Positions 46,050-58,200 of a stretch of DNA of 64,000 nucleotides are shown here, in pieces. Numbering within the stretch: the stretch's first letter is position 1; each line of letters opens with the position of its first letter. Both the position numbers and the translations under genes were made by a program. Location of the stretch: NCBI GenBank assembly GCA_004794655.1, contig SMMW01000178.1:62001-126000 (forward strand). The letters are read 5' to 3'. Source of the stretch: Marisa cornuarietis. Lineage: Eukaryota > Mollusca > Gastropoda > Architaenioglossa > Ampullariidae. The notes below the pieces were generated by a model that saw only the letters and a program-made list of their open reading frames with translations, was not told where the DNA came from and ran no database searches.

Positions 46050-49000
46050 GGGGAAGCTACTGTTTATGTGCCAATCTGCCTGTATGTCTACAATAGCGAG
46101 ACTAAAACCTCTCCCCATATGTACTCTTATTGCCTTCTACATGGCACGAGTGTCTGATAACCTACTAAAGTCGCCAAAATGTAAGCCAGAGAAATGATAT
46201 TTGTCACGTGACTATTGTTTGCCTCTAACATCCAGTAATTTGCTATATTATTGTAGTGACCGAGCTAATGTCAAACACAAACACAAATATTAGCGAACGA
46301 TAACCTTGTGACCACTTACAATTAACTAATATTTCACATGCACACTCCCTCCGGCATATAGTCATATATGAATGGAGTGCAGATTATAACAGGTGTCATT
46401 GGGATTTCTGTTCAGGGGAGATAATCACCAGTTGTGAGGTACAGTGGGACATGGGGTGAAGTCGAGAAGAGTTCTCCGTGACACTCTCCAGACGATTTTT
46501 CTCTCCAGGCCCCTCACGTGGTTTTCACGTGTCACCCACACCACGTCACTGCGGGCTGTAGCCACGTCCTCGATGTCATCATCCTTCATCACCCGCACTG
46601 GGATACCCGCTTCTCTCAGCCCCGTCACAACACCCAAGTTCTCACTGGGCTCTCCAAGCCACACCAACACCACCACGTCTCTCCACTGCAAGTCTCGCGG
46701 TGGTGGTGGATGTGGTAGCCGAGTCATCTGTTAACATTTACATTCAGTTTCTTGATCAAGTCAGACATTGATACAGTCTACACACTGACATGTTGATAAA
46801 TAACAAGAATTGTGTTCACAATACTAACTTGCCACTGCTAACAATACAATCATGCCACGTTCAACATTTCTACTAACTGTAACTGTATGAGTAGTGACTC
46901 ACTGTTGTCCACAACTGTTTCCGTTGAGTTTGTCCTACAGGCTGTCCGCACGCCTGGCTGGCTTCCTGTGTGGTCTTAGTTCAAAGGTCCTTTAGTCTCT
47001 GTGTGCCTGTAGTCACAGGGACCATTACGACTGTGCAGGTTGTAGTCTTGTCCAGTGAAAGTTGTTGCCTCTTTCCGCAGTTTTAAGGTTTTTTAGAGAG
47101 AATGACACAGTTAGGTAGCCACGTAGCACGTGCTGGTGTTGATGTTACATTTCGTCATTTCGTGATTCCTGTAGTTGTCAGTCCAGTGGTTCTAGCATCA
47201 TACCTACAGCTACCACACTTGTAAGTACTTTAATTGGTCAAAGAATTGTTTCCGGTCTATTTGCTCTAAAGGTTACCAGGAAACCCCCCTCCCCCACACA
47301 CACACCGACACACACATACACACACGCACACACACACGCACACACACACACGTGCACGTGCACATTCACTTTTTCATAAAGTATGGTTTTATTGTATCTT
47401 CACATGTAGCGATGGAAATCAAAGTGTTATTTATAAATAGTACAAACATATAAGATTAATTCATGAAATGTTGTGCAGAAGACATTGTTAATTAATTCTT
47501 TACTTTATTTTTTCAAAGACTGAGAACATGAAATGTTTCTGTGAAGACTTTTTTAGAATCTCTGACAAAGATGTTTGTTCCATGTTAACCAACACGAGAC
47601 TCGTCAACATTTCTGCTGATTTCTGCAAGTTGAGGGCTACTTTAATGCCAGACTATCATCGCAGTCCCTGAAGTTTCCCTGCTACCTGAAAGATAACAGT
47701 TTGTAGATTTTGATAACATCGTTGATATTTTAGAGGATCATCGCTTATTATCGCCGCTAATAAACCTGAGGTCATGTTGTGATCCTCTCAACAGTCCAGG
47801 AAGTGGCAGAGTGTAATAAACATCAATCAATCCTTGTTTACCAACGACAGTCTCCATCTGTGTGACCAAAGACAGACATTGATGAGTCAAAGTCAAAGCA
47901 AATGCATGTTAGTGTGTGACTGCTGTCTAAATGGTCTGTTTACAATTCCTGTCAGCAGACGAACCTTTCAACCTCCTTGTACTCCTGGTAATTGTCCTAC
48001 AGTCTCCAGTCTGTCATGTCATCAAACATGACACATGACACGTGACAAACCGCAACATCCACGACATTCCATCTGACAATATCTCGATGTTTCCTCTTTT
48101 CCTCTAAAAGCGTGAGCACGTCACACTACGTGACACATACAGTCTACAATCAAATATAAGCACGTCACACTACGTGACACATACAGTCTACAATCAAATA
48201 TAAGCACGTCACAGTACGTGACACGTACAGTCTACAATCAAATATAAGCACGTCACACTACGTGACACATACAGTCTACAATCAAATATAAGCACGTCAC
48301 ACTACGTGACACATACAGTCTACAATCAAATTTAAGCACGTCACGCTACGTGATACATACTCACATTCTACCCTAGCACCGGCTCTGTGACCAGACTTGG
48401 TTTGTGTAACAAGTGCTGACCAGACTTGAGAGTAAACTCTGTCATGTGAACCTGTTGAGGTGAGTGTATGTCGATGTCATTTTTTTCTGTAAATGGTGGA
48501 GTTTGAGAGAGTGATTACATAACTTTTTGCATGAGATAAATAGATGAATGTATGTTATTGTTGTGGGGAAATGTTCAGACATTGATATATTGTGGGTTAA
48601 ACATGGTTATTTTCTGTCTAGGTTTTTTGGGGTTTCTTTTTATTCGTTCTTCTGGATATCAACTGCGTGTCCGTCGGCAGTCGGGATTGGGAAGTACCTG
48701 AATTCGTAAACTGGGTTTGGCTGTTTACTTTGACTTTCGATTTTAGATTTTTGTTAATTATTATTTCTTCTGTCCAATTATATTTATCTTTAAATTTAGT
48801 TGTTGTTAAGTTATGATCTCGTCTGAAAGTCACTGTAGACTGCACGTGACAATTGGCAAATGGTCAAATCCCCCCTTTTCACCCCCACTCCCTCCCGTTT
48901 AATGCTACAGTAGTCGAATAATATTGTAGAAAGAAGTCGACACCTGTTATACTCAAGAATGGTGGAGGGATGGGGGGTCACATACTGACCATCCAACTCA

Positions 49001-49231
49001 AGTCAGTAAGAAAGTCAGCTCTACTGTTAGTCGACTCTCAGTCACCTGCACATTAAACCATTAGTTACAAAAGACTGGCGAGCGAGGGTTAATTTGTTGT
49101 GACACAAATCAGTTACTTTACTAATTACTAGGACATCAATCTGGTAGAACGACAGCCAGTAATATCTGTTTACATAACATTTTATTTGTCAACATAAACA
49201 GCTCTTGTGGGGGCTTGTAATGACATTGTAA

Positions 49232-49294
<63 letters not shown>

Positions 49295-52200
49295 TGAATG
49301 TAACTGTATTTGTGACTGTGTATGTGAGTATGTGTCTGAGAGTGAGTGTGTGTTTGTATTAGTGTGTGCGCGCGAGAGAGAGCTCGTGTGCGTGAGTGAG
49401 TGAGTGAGTGAGTGAGTGAGTGAGTGAGTGAGTGAGTGAGTGAGTGAGTGAGTGAGAAAAGAGTGGTAGGGGTGATCACCATATTCATTGTCCAACATTT
49501 GACAAGACAGACAACAGTTTTACTTGTAAACGTTTCTACTTGTGTGGAGTGAAGACATCAGCAACAACTTTTATAAACATTAGACATTGTTGATATTTGT
49601 TACACTTTGTAAACACTCTTCTTTCTCATTGACTACAACTACATAAGTCACGTGTCACAGATACAGCGTACAGACTGACAGACACGTGGATTTAAACAAT
49701 GACGTCATAGCGTGATTGTCACACACACACTGACGGGATCACAGACACGCGCTCACCCTCTCAGTCGGACATTTGCGCATTCTTTCCTTCCAAAACAAAC
49801 ATAACTAGATCGGTCTCTACGCAGAACCCTCTGGGGTCGACGGGGTGTTGTCTCAATATGGCTGCTATCTGGGTAGCTCAGCCTCGCTTTTCTGTTCTTC
49901 ACGTAAGGTGTCTTGGCACCTATCGTATCCACCTCAATTCGAAAAAAAAGCCCCCTCACTTGGCGACCGCCTTCTATATATTCTACCCATTCAACCTTCT
50001 CGAACCTTCCAAACAAACTACAACTCACTAACGACCAACCCGTGCATCCCGCTTTATCAATACAACACGCTCACTACACTTCCTTGCATTCTCCCGTCCT
50101 TTCATCCATGTCACCTATCCGTGACAGTGATGTAACCTGACAGACACACGTCACTGGCACACTGTCTTCTTCACAAGACTCTTTCTCACCTGTTTGTTAT
50201 TTATCACACAGTTAAGTGTTGACCTGTAAACAACATTACACTACACAATACCCACACCTACCCGTAACACCAACACGGAGACTGTGTAGGAAGCTGGCCA
50301 CCTCACGACCGCACGTGACACAGTCAGCTGACCAGTCACCTGAGTGACCCTGACCTCGGTGATACAGTCGTGTGACTGGCGGGCCGTCTGTGTGGTGGGA
50401 CACACCACGCTCACTGTACGACTTGACATCACCGTGTGTAGTGATCCTCACGTCCTGCTCGACTTCCCTGACGACGGCCGGTGGAGAGCGGAGGGGTCTG
50501 GTTAAATATTCCACTTGCCAGCCGGTGGGTGCGTCCCCATGGAAACAACTTGCCGCCCAAAGATGGAGACGAGGAACTCGTGTCAGCAGCTCGTCACACA
50601 AAGTCTGGAAGTACTTCATCCTGTAGACAGGACAGTAACAGAGGATGTGGCTACACGTGTTACACTGTGTACTGTCACTAATATGTGTGTTTATGTTTGT
50701 GTATCGTGTGTGACGTCGTCAAGTAATGACGTCATCTATTACATGACGTCACAATAATGACACGTGTTGCTACACAATCTGTGTAACAGTCGATGTAACA
50801 ATAAATCTACTTTTACATCACATCACCTCCACCAGGTGTCACAGCTGTTGAAGAATTATCACCTGTTAAACACCTGGTGGTGATATTGAGATAACAGTGA
50901 GCGCCGTCTACCTGTCTGTGTAACATCACATCACACGCTGTACAACTCACCTGTAATCTCTCACTACTTCATCAGCGATGACATACAATGACCCTCCGCT
51001 CGCCGCCTGTGACAAGTCGTTGACGGCCTTCTCCACGTCTTTATCGTCATAAAGATGATACAGCAGGAGGTGAGGCTGACCGGGTGATACACCTGCTGAC
51101 TGTTGTGTGTTTACTGTCTGCAGCAACAGGTGATACAACATGATGCACGCTGCACGACTCTCACTACAAGTACTCACAATGTAGACGTGGTGACCACATC
51201 GCAGCCATTCTATGGCCATCAGCAGCAGCACCACAGTTTTACCTGTACCGGGCGGTCCGGTGACAAAGAGTGTGGGAGGCGCCGTGTTGAGCAGGTGAAG
51301 TTGCTCCGGGAAGAGTGTTATTACAGCAGTATAGCACTCTCCTGTACACCACACGGCCTGACCCAGGGTCTTGACACTCACACGTGGAGGACATGTACAT
51401 GGCACACTCACTGTTGTCGCCGGACCACAAAATCTACTCAAATCAACAAGAAATTAAATTAAGATTCTTTTGATAAATGTTAACATGTAAATAAGATCCT
51501 TGTGAACACCTGTCAACATGTAGTCAGCTAGAGAATATTGTGAAATTAATTACTATTTCACTTTCCGCTTTTTCCTGTTATTGTTAATATGAAACATTCG
51601 TCGCTGCTGTGTTAAGAATTGAAACAAAATGTTTCTGTCTGTTTTATAACTTAAGTAAGGCAGACATATACAGCTTTCTTACAAGGACAGTATGAACTGT
51701 TGACCTTTCAAGTTCAAGTTCAAGTTGTTTATTCATGGGGCCATTGCCCTTTTTGAAGGGGGAGCAACAACAACAGTACAATATTACATACATCTATGCA
51801 TGGTTATTGAGTAAAAATTACAAAAAAAACAAACATTCATATGTTGCTTATTTGTCTTCTATTGCAGTTTTTCTAAACTGGAAAGCATGGAAGAGATACA
51901 ATGCCAGATTTTTTTAAACTTTTTCATTTAGCAGCAAACTCATTTTAAATTTATTTGGACTAGTATACCATTTCTTTGTATATATCTTATTCTAATATGC
52001 TGTAGGGCTTTACAACATAGAACGAAGTGAACTTCATCTTCCTCATTTAATTGACATAATGGACATACAAGGTCAAGTGTAGTGTAACTTCTATATCTAA
52101 AGTAATTGGGGTTCGGCTATCTAGCCCCAGAAAGAGTTTTAAGGCAAAGAGGTGGACCTCTTTACAATAGTGTGATGCCTTGTCTAGTCCCTAGAGTTCC

Positions 52201-55200
52201 GCACCATACTGTAGTATAGGTTGGACTTGGGCATCAAAAAGTTTTAAAAATCCATCTGCACTTGTGTTATTATAAGATCTAAAAGTTTTCATTATTAAGA
52301 GTAAGCCCTTCTTGCCAAGTCCTGGCATGCAGCTGAAAAGCTAAGCTTAGTGGAGAACAGCAATCCAAGATACTTGTATACATTAACAACATGCATTACA
52401 GTACTGTTATAAGTGCAACGTTCTCTTGCTCCTAGAAACCCACCTTTGCGGAAGACTACAATATTACTTTTCTCTAAGTTTACATTTAAGTCCAGGGTAG
52501 ATGCAGCTATGCTTAAGTTATTCAGCTGGTTTTGCAGCCCAATCATTGTTTCGGCTATGAAGACAACATCATCTGCAAATAGTAGTATAAACAACTCTAA
52601 ATAATCCAAAGGTAAGGAGGCTCCATGTTTTCCATTCTGAATTATCTTGATTGCCATTTCGTTGATAAAGAGGGAGAATAATACAGGACTACACACATCC
52701 CCTTGTTTTACCCCCTTAGTACAGTTTATGTACTCGGTTAACTGTGCACCACATCTAATTCTTACTTTAACATTATTATACATGGCTTTAATAGATTTAA
52801 ACAGCTTGTTTGGGACCCCGTTCTTTAGCAAAACGTGCCATAGCAAGTTTCTATTTATTGAGTCGAACGCTTTTTCAAAGTCGATAAATGCTACGTATAA
52901 TTTACGGTTGAGAGCAAACTGTTTTTGAATCAAACCCAACAGAGTAAACATATGGTCCACAGTTGAGTATCCTTTCCTAAAACCTGCTTGGTATTCCGCT
53001 ACAACCTGTTTTTCATCCATCCACTCTTGCAATCTACTGTTAATTATGAAACCATAAGCTTTACTAGCAACATTGCAAATAGAAATACCCCTATAGTTAT
53101 TAGGGTTGCTCCTATCTCATTTTTTAAATAATGTTATCATTATTGATTCTGTCCATTTTTCTGGAAAGACACCCTTCTTAAATAGTTAATTAAAAAATTC
53201 ATGTAGAAAGTCTACTACAATAGAGCATGAATGTTTTAGAAGTTCACCGATTATCATATCTGGGCCTGCAGCTTTATTATTCTTAATTCTTCGTAGGGCA
53301 TGTAATACTTCTTCTTTTGAAATTGGTCGGTCAAAAATGCTGTCACTAACTTCTGATGTATCATTATTGGAGCAGTCTATGTCTTTATCAATTAGTTTTT
53401 TGAAGTGCTGAAACCAGGTATCGACAGAAATCTTGTTGCTATAATTACTACGCTTTGTAGACATTTTTTGTAGTGTGGACCAAAACATTTGCTGGTTTTT
53501 TATGGCAGTCTTTAACTTATGTATTATTGTTTCATTAAATATCTTCTTTTTTCTTTTTAGTAAGTTCTTATATTCTCTTCTTACTTTACAATACGTACGT
53601 CTGTCATCATTAAAGAAGTGATTTTTTAAATGATTTAAGGGCTTTCCATACCATCTTTCTTTTTTACATTCATAATCAAACCAATTGTCTAACTCATCTT
53701 TTTTACAAGTATTGACACACTTCTCCATACACTTGGCATTTTCCTTAATACAACTATTGAATAGGTCCAGGGCCTCATTTATGTCTGTTTCTATCAACTG
53801 GATTGCCTGATTTAAGTTCAATAAGGTCTCTTCTTTATTCATATTACTTATGAATTTAGAGGCATTATTATTGTCCCAGGCAAAGAACTTTTTCAGTGTA
53901 CATTTCTTTTTTGTTTCTTCACATGACTTCCCTATCAGTTCTCTGTCTTGCAAATTTATCTGCAAATTTACAGGCATATGATCAGAGTCAAGTCTCTGTT
54001 TGACAAACAGTGAGATAGCTGCAGTATGGGTGTAAAAGAGTTCCTTTGACATTAAAAAGTAGTCATTAACACTATGCCCTGAATCAGTAATGTAAGTGTA
54101 GCAACCATTACGGTCGCCATGACATACACCATTCAAAATGTATAGCTCAAAGGAGGCACATAAATTTAGTAAAAGTTTCCCATACTGGTTGACAACTGGG
54201 TCCTGTGAAAGTCTGACTTAATAGAATGGCTATCAGGTACAAGTAGCTCTGTGACAAGGTCAGCATCAATAGTAACATTATTATTCAAGCATCCAGTCCG
54301 ACCATTCAACTCTCCAGCTACAATGACATACGTTTCCCCCATTTTTTGCATACACTCCACCAAGCAATCTTCGATAATGGACATACCATTGCTAATACCA
54401 GTGTATGGGTAAAAGGGGGAGCCTTCAGGTGGTACATATGTACATATATAAATGATATCTTTGTCAAGATTAAACAAGTTTTTGGTAATTCGAAAAACAA
54501 TCAGATTATGAAAACTTGTGTCTATTTTGGTAATATATGGTACCAGCTTATTGTTAATTAGACATAATAGGCCTCCCGAACGACGGCCTTGACTATTATA
54601 CTTAATAGCCGGCTTGTGGACACAGAAATAATCTGAAAAGATTGCAGAAGTAAAGTTTTCCATAAATTTTTCGACAAGGCAAATAAAGTCAAATGACATT
54701 ATGAATGATAGGAAGTCGTTGTTTGTTAATTTACCTTGCAGTCCACATACATTCCAATGCAAAAAAGAAAGCCTATAATCAGGGGGTATAACTCGCGTTT
54801 TCTTTTGTCCATCTTCATTGGAGTTAGTGTCCTTGGACTTGCAATCACTGTCACACGACCTGTCACGTAAACTCGGTGGACACTCGTCTTTTTTATCAAT
54901 GGAAGTAACATAATTCGCAGGGCGGCCAAAACTCTATCTTCGGTAAGAGCGCCGTTGACATCAGCTTAGAATTTCCTCCCATCGATGTATAAGTGATCGA
55001 AAACCATTTTCACCCTTTTCCCTTCATTCCTCGCTTTCCTCAGATGTGGGGTCAGTAGTCTCCTCATTTCACGTGTCCGCGTCGATAAGTCTTCCCCAAT
55101 AAAAATTTTGGAACCTTTTAGTTTGTACTTGGATTTCATTACGTTTGTCCTGTCTTTGAAAAAAGTGAATCTGGCGATGATGGGCGAATCGCTCTTGTTG

Positions 55201-58200
55201 TTCAGTCTATGCGCTCGCTCAAACTCTATATTGTCTGGAATTTCAAGTTGGTTTTTGATAAAGGTACTCACAATAGCTTCACATTCGTCTGGCGTCTCTT
55301 TTTCCTTCCTAGGAAAGCCAAAGAACAGCAAAGTTGTTTCTCTTTGACCTGCTTTCGAGGTCGTCAGTCTTTCTCTCAGATTTCTTTCAGACAGATTATG
55401 TTTTGCTCTCTTCATCATAAAGCCGATGAATATTTGTGTAAAGGATCCACAGACTCTCCGAAAGACAAGGTTGTCTGAGGGCATCTTTGTAACCCACTTT
55501 ACTTATTTAAAAGTGGTTAATTTACTGTATATTAAGTGAAAGCTGCAATGACAACAGAGCACTTCGAACTGTTGACCTTTCAATACTTAATGACTACAGC
55601 AAATAGCATAACAACATAACATGAAACTTTGAGCATGTTTTTATAATATTACATGCAAATAACTTGCACTGACAGAATTTCCAGAAGATAAATAAATCTT
55701 GTAGTCTGACAACATTTACTGAAAATCTTATTTTCATTACAATAACAAACATTAAAAGTCATTTGATTCTGTTTAATTAAAAACTCGAATGTTGTGCACC
55801 CGATACAAAACAAACCTGAGAACTGTTTCCAACCTTCACTTGAGGGTAAAGAGACATCGACTGTCTATTAGTTTGTCTTCTTGTCCTAGTGTGTCAACGA
55901 CACCTTTGTGTCAGAAGAATTTCTCATCATATTGACATCAAGTAGCTGTTTGACAGAACTAAACATCTGATCACATCCCCCAACAAACTTCGTAACAGAA
56001 CTTGTAGCTGTCCAGCCAACTGTCGTCTTTGGTAGATAAAACTTTATTTACAAGTGAGTTTGTAGACAATATTACAGTCAATACAACATAAACTTTCCTT
56101 GTTTACTGCACGATTAGTTTGTTTGTTTATTTGTTTAGTTTAACAATTACTGTTACTACCAAAGACTCACCTGGCTACCAGACTCTTGTACATGTTCAAG
56201 GTGGTGTTGTGACTGTCAGCCCCAGCCACACGTCGCTGTATTATCATATCAACTACACTTCTACTACTTACCTGGCCACCAGAGTCCTGTACACGTCACT
56301 AGTCATGTGACTGTCATGTCCAGCCCCAGCCACACGTCGCTGCCACCAGTGTCCGAGTTCCCTCAGCACGTGACTACTGACGTTCCACGGGGTCTTGGGG
56401 TCAGACAACTGATCAGAGCACAGACACAGACCAGCGATGTCGGCGGGGTCTCTTGTTTCCAGACACCGACACAGGGCCTGTAACATAAGACCATGGTGTA
56501 AACAGTAAACAAACCAAATATAAAGATGTTTACAGCTGATAGAGGTAATACTGACTTCACTGACAGACCTCAGCATAAACACTTCACACAGTGAAACAGG
56601 AGTCTGGAGTTCAGTACAGTAACAGCAGAGAAATGTTTTCAAAAGATAATCACTGTCTACTTACACCTATGATCTAATGACTGTGTTTCTGTCTCTAGTC
56701 CTGTAGACAAACATCTCGCTGACCTCATAGGATACGACGTAACCAGCAGGTTGAGGAGGTTGTCTTGAGATGACAATAACGGTAAAGGTTGCCCTATAAC
56801 CATGTTTAAGGTAATTGTGGAGCGAGGTGTTAGAGACTCACTTTTCTCGGGGTCATCTTTATGTGAGGGTGGTGTTCAACTCCTATCCCTCACTGTCTTA
56901 CCTTCCCCACCCCTCTAGTGACTCAGTTACCCATTTCCGACCTCTGGATTGACTGGGGGAGGGGCAGCTGGGTGGACTCGAGGGAAGTTTGTGGCGCAAC
57001 ACGTGTGCCGAACTGTTGTCACGTGCCGCATGAGGTTCACCTACACCACACGGGGCCTGCTGTGGACAGAGGAACCCATCCTCTGGAGGAAGATTATTGA
57101 ATTAAGTTTTCCTGTTATTCTTGGTCATCCAGTCCAACATGCAGACGGTGGGGAACGTGTCCAACTATCTGTAGCTGAGGGGATGGATTGTAGCGACAGT
57201 GAAGCCGAGCGACTTGTCATTGTGAGTGCCTACTGCACTGTATACTAACACTTGCCCTGATATAGCTCTGTACCATTGTTTGTGGACATGTTTTAGTCTG
57301 TTTCACTTTGTCGGTTGCGTGAATTTGTGTCTTTAAATTTCTTTGTAAAGCGCATTGAGCCTTCTGTAAAGCAGGGAAATGCGCTATTTACATTTCCGTT
57401 ATTATTATTATTATTGTCTTTCACCGACAGAAAGCAGATTAAGAAACTGACAATAATTACAATTGGTGGTGTTTGTGTGTCAGTTTAGATCAGTATGTAA
57501 AGAGGACAGACTGTGTGTCTATGTAAAGAGGATAGTGTGTCAGTATGTAAAGGGGACAGACTGTGTGTCAGTATGTAAAGAGGACAGACTGTGTGTCAGT
57601 ATGTAAAGAGGACAGACTGTGTGTCTATGTAAAGAGGATAGTGTGTCAGTATGTAAAGAGGATAGTGTGTCAGTATGTAAAGAGGATAGTGTGTCAGTAT
57701 GTAAAGAGGACAGACTGTGTGTCAGTATGTAAAGAGGACAGACTGTGTGTCTATGTAAAGAGGATAGTGTGTCAGTATGTAAAGAGGACAGACTGTGTGT
57801 CAGTATGTAAAGAGGACAGACTATGTGTCAGTATGTAAAGAGGACAGACTGTATGTCAGTATGTAAAGAGGACAGACTGTTACTAAACCTGAGTTAGCCG
57901 GGTGTCGCCGGAGATGGCCTGTTGAAGTTGACGAGTCGTGAGGTTGGGGAAAGCGAGGGTCTTAGTAATGCGGAGACCGGGAGCGATGTCGGACACCAGG
58001 TGAGACAACATGGCCTCCGCCTTGTCCAGCTGTGACACGGCCTGCTTCACTTTCTGTCTAATGTTGTTGTCTACATCCTGCTGTGACATATTCAGTGTCT
58101 GTGTGTTGTCACCAAACGCCTTCACCTCACAGATGACAAGACCATGATGTCGGTGAATAAGCAGCACATCAAAGTCTCCCTGTTTCCAGTTCCGTGGCAG

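Larger units (their letters stand above)
39519..46399. other. long last intron of the nuclease-helicase gene, part 1
   Basis: No gene recognised. Holds (ATT)n at 39640-39660, a segment at 39960-40110 related to 29700-29835, and a GCGCTATA-type repeat end at 40980-41068. Also a roughly 80-base direct duplication at 42405-42575, a tRNA-like repeat at 43650-43745, (CA)n at 44120-44200, the A-rich repeat at 44612-44660, (AAAC)n at 45690-45717 and (CA)n at 46003-46048. Confidence 0.5.
46728..49560. other. last intron of the nuclease-helicase gene, part 2
   Basis: No coding exon. Blocks at 46940-47210 and 47800-47920 resemble the upstream flanks of both OATP genes (a third, degenerate copy). Other contents: (CA)n at 47297-47353, the 44-base array at 48117-48360, (GT)n at 49234-49292 and (GAGT)n at 49396-49455. 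Confidence 0.5.

Noticed and set aside
56949..57248. plus-strand frames at 56.9-57.2 kb
   Set aside because: They overlap a minus-strand SINE copy and its flank.
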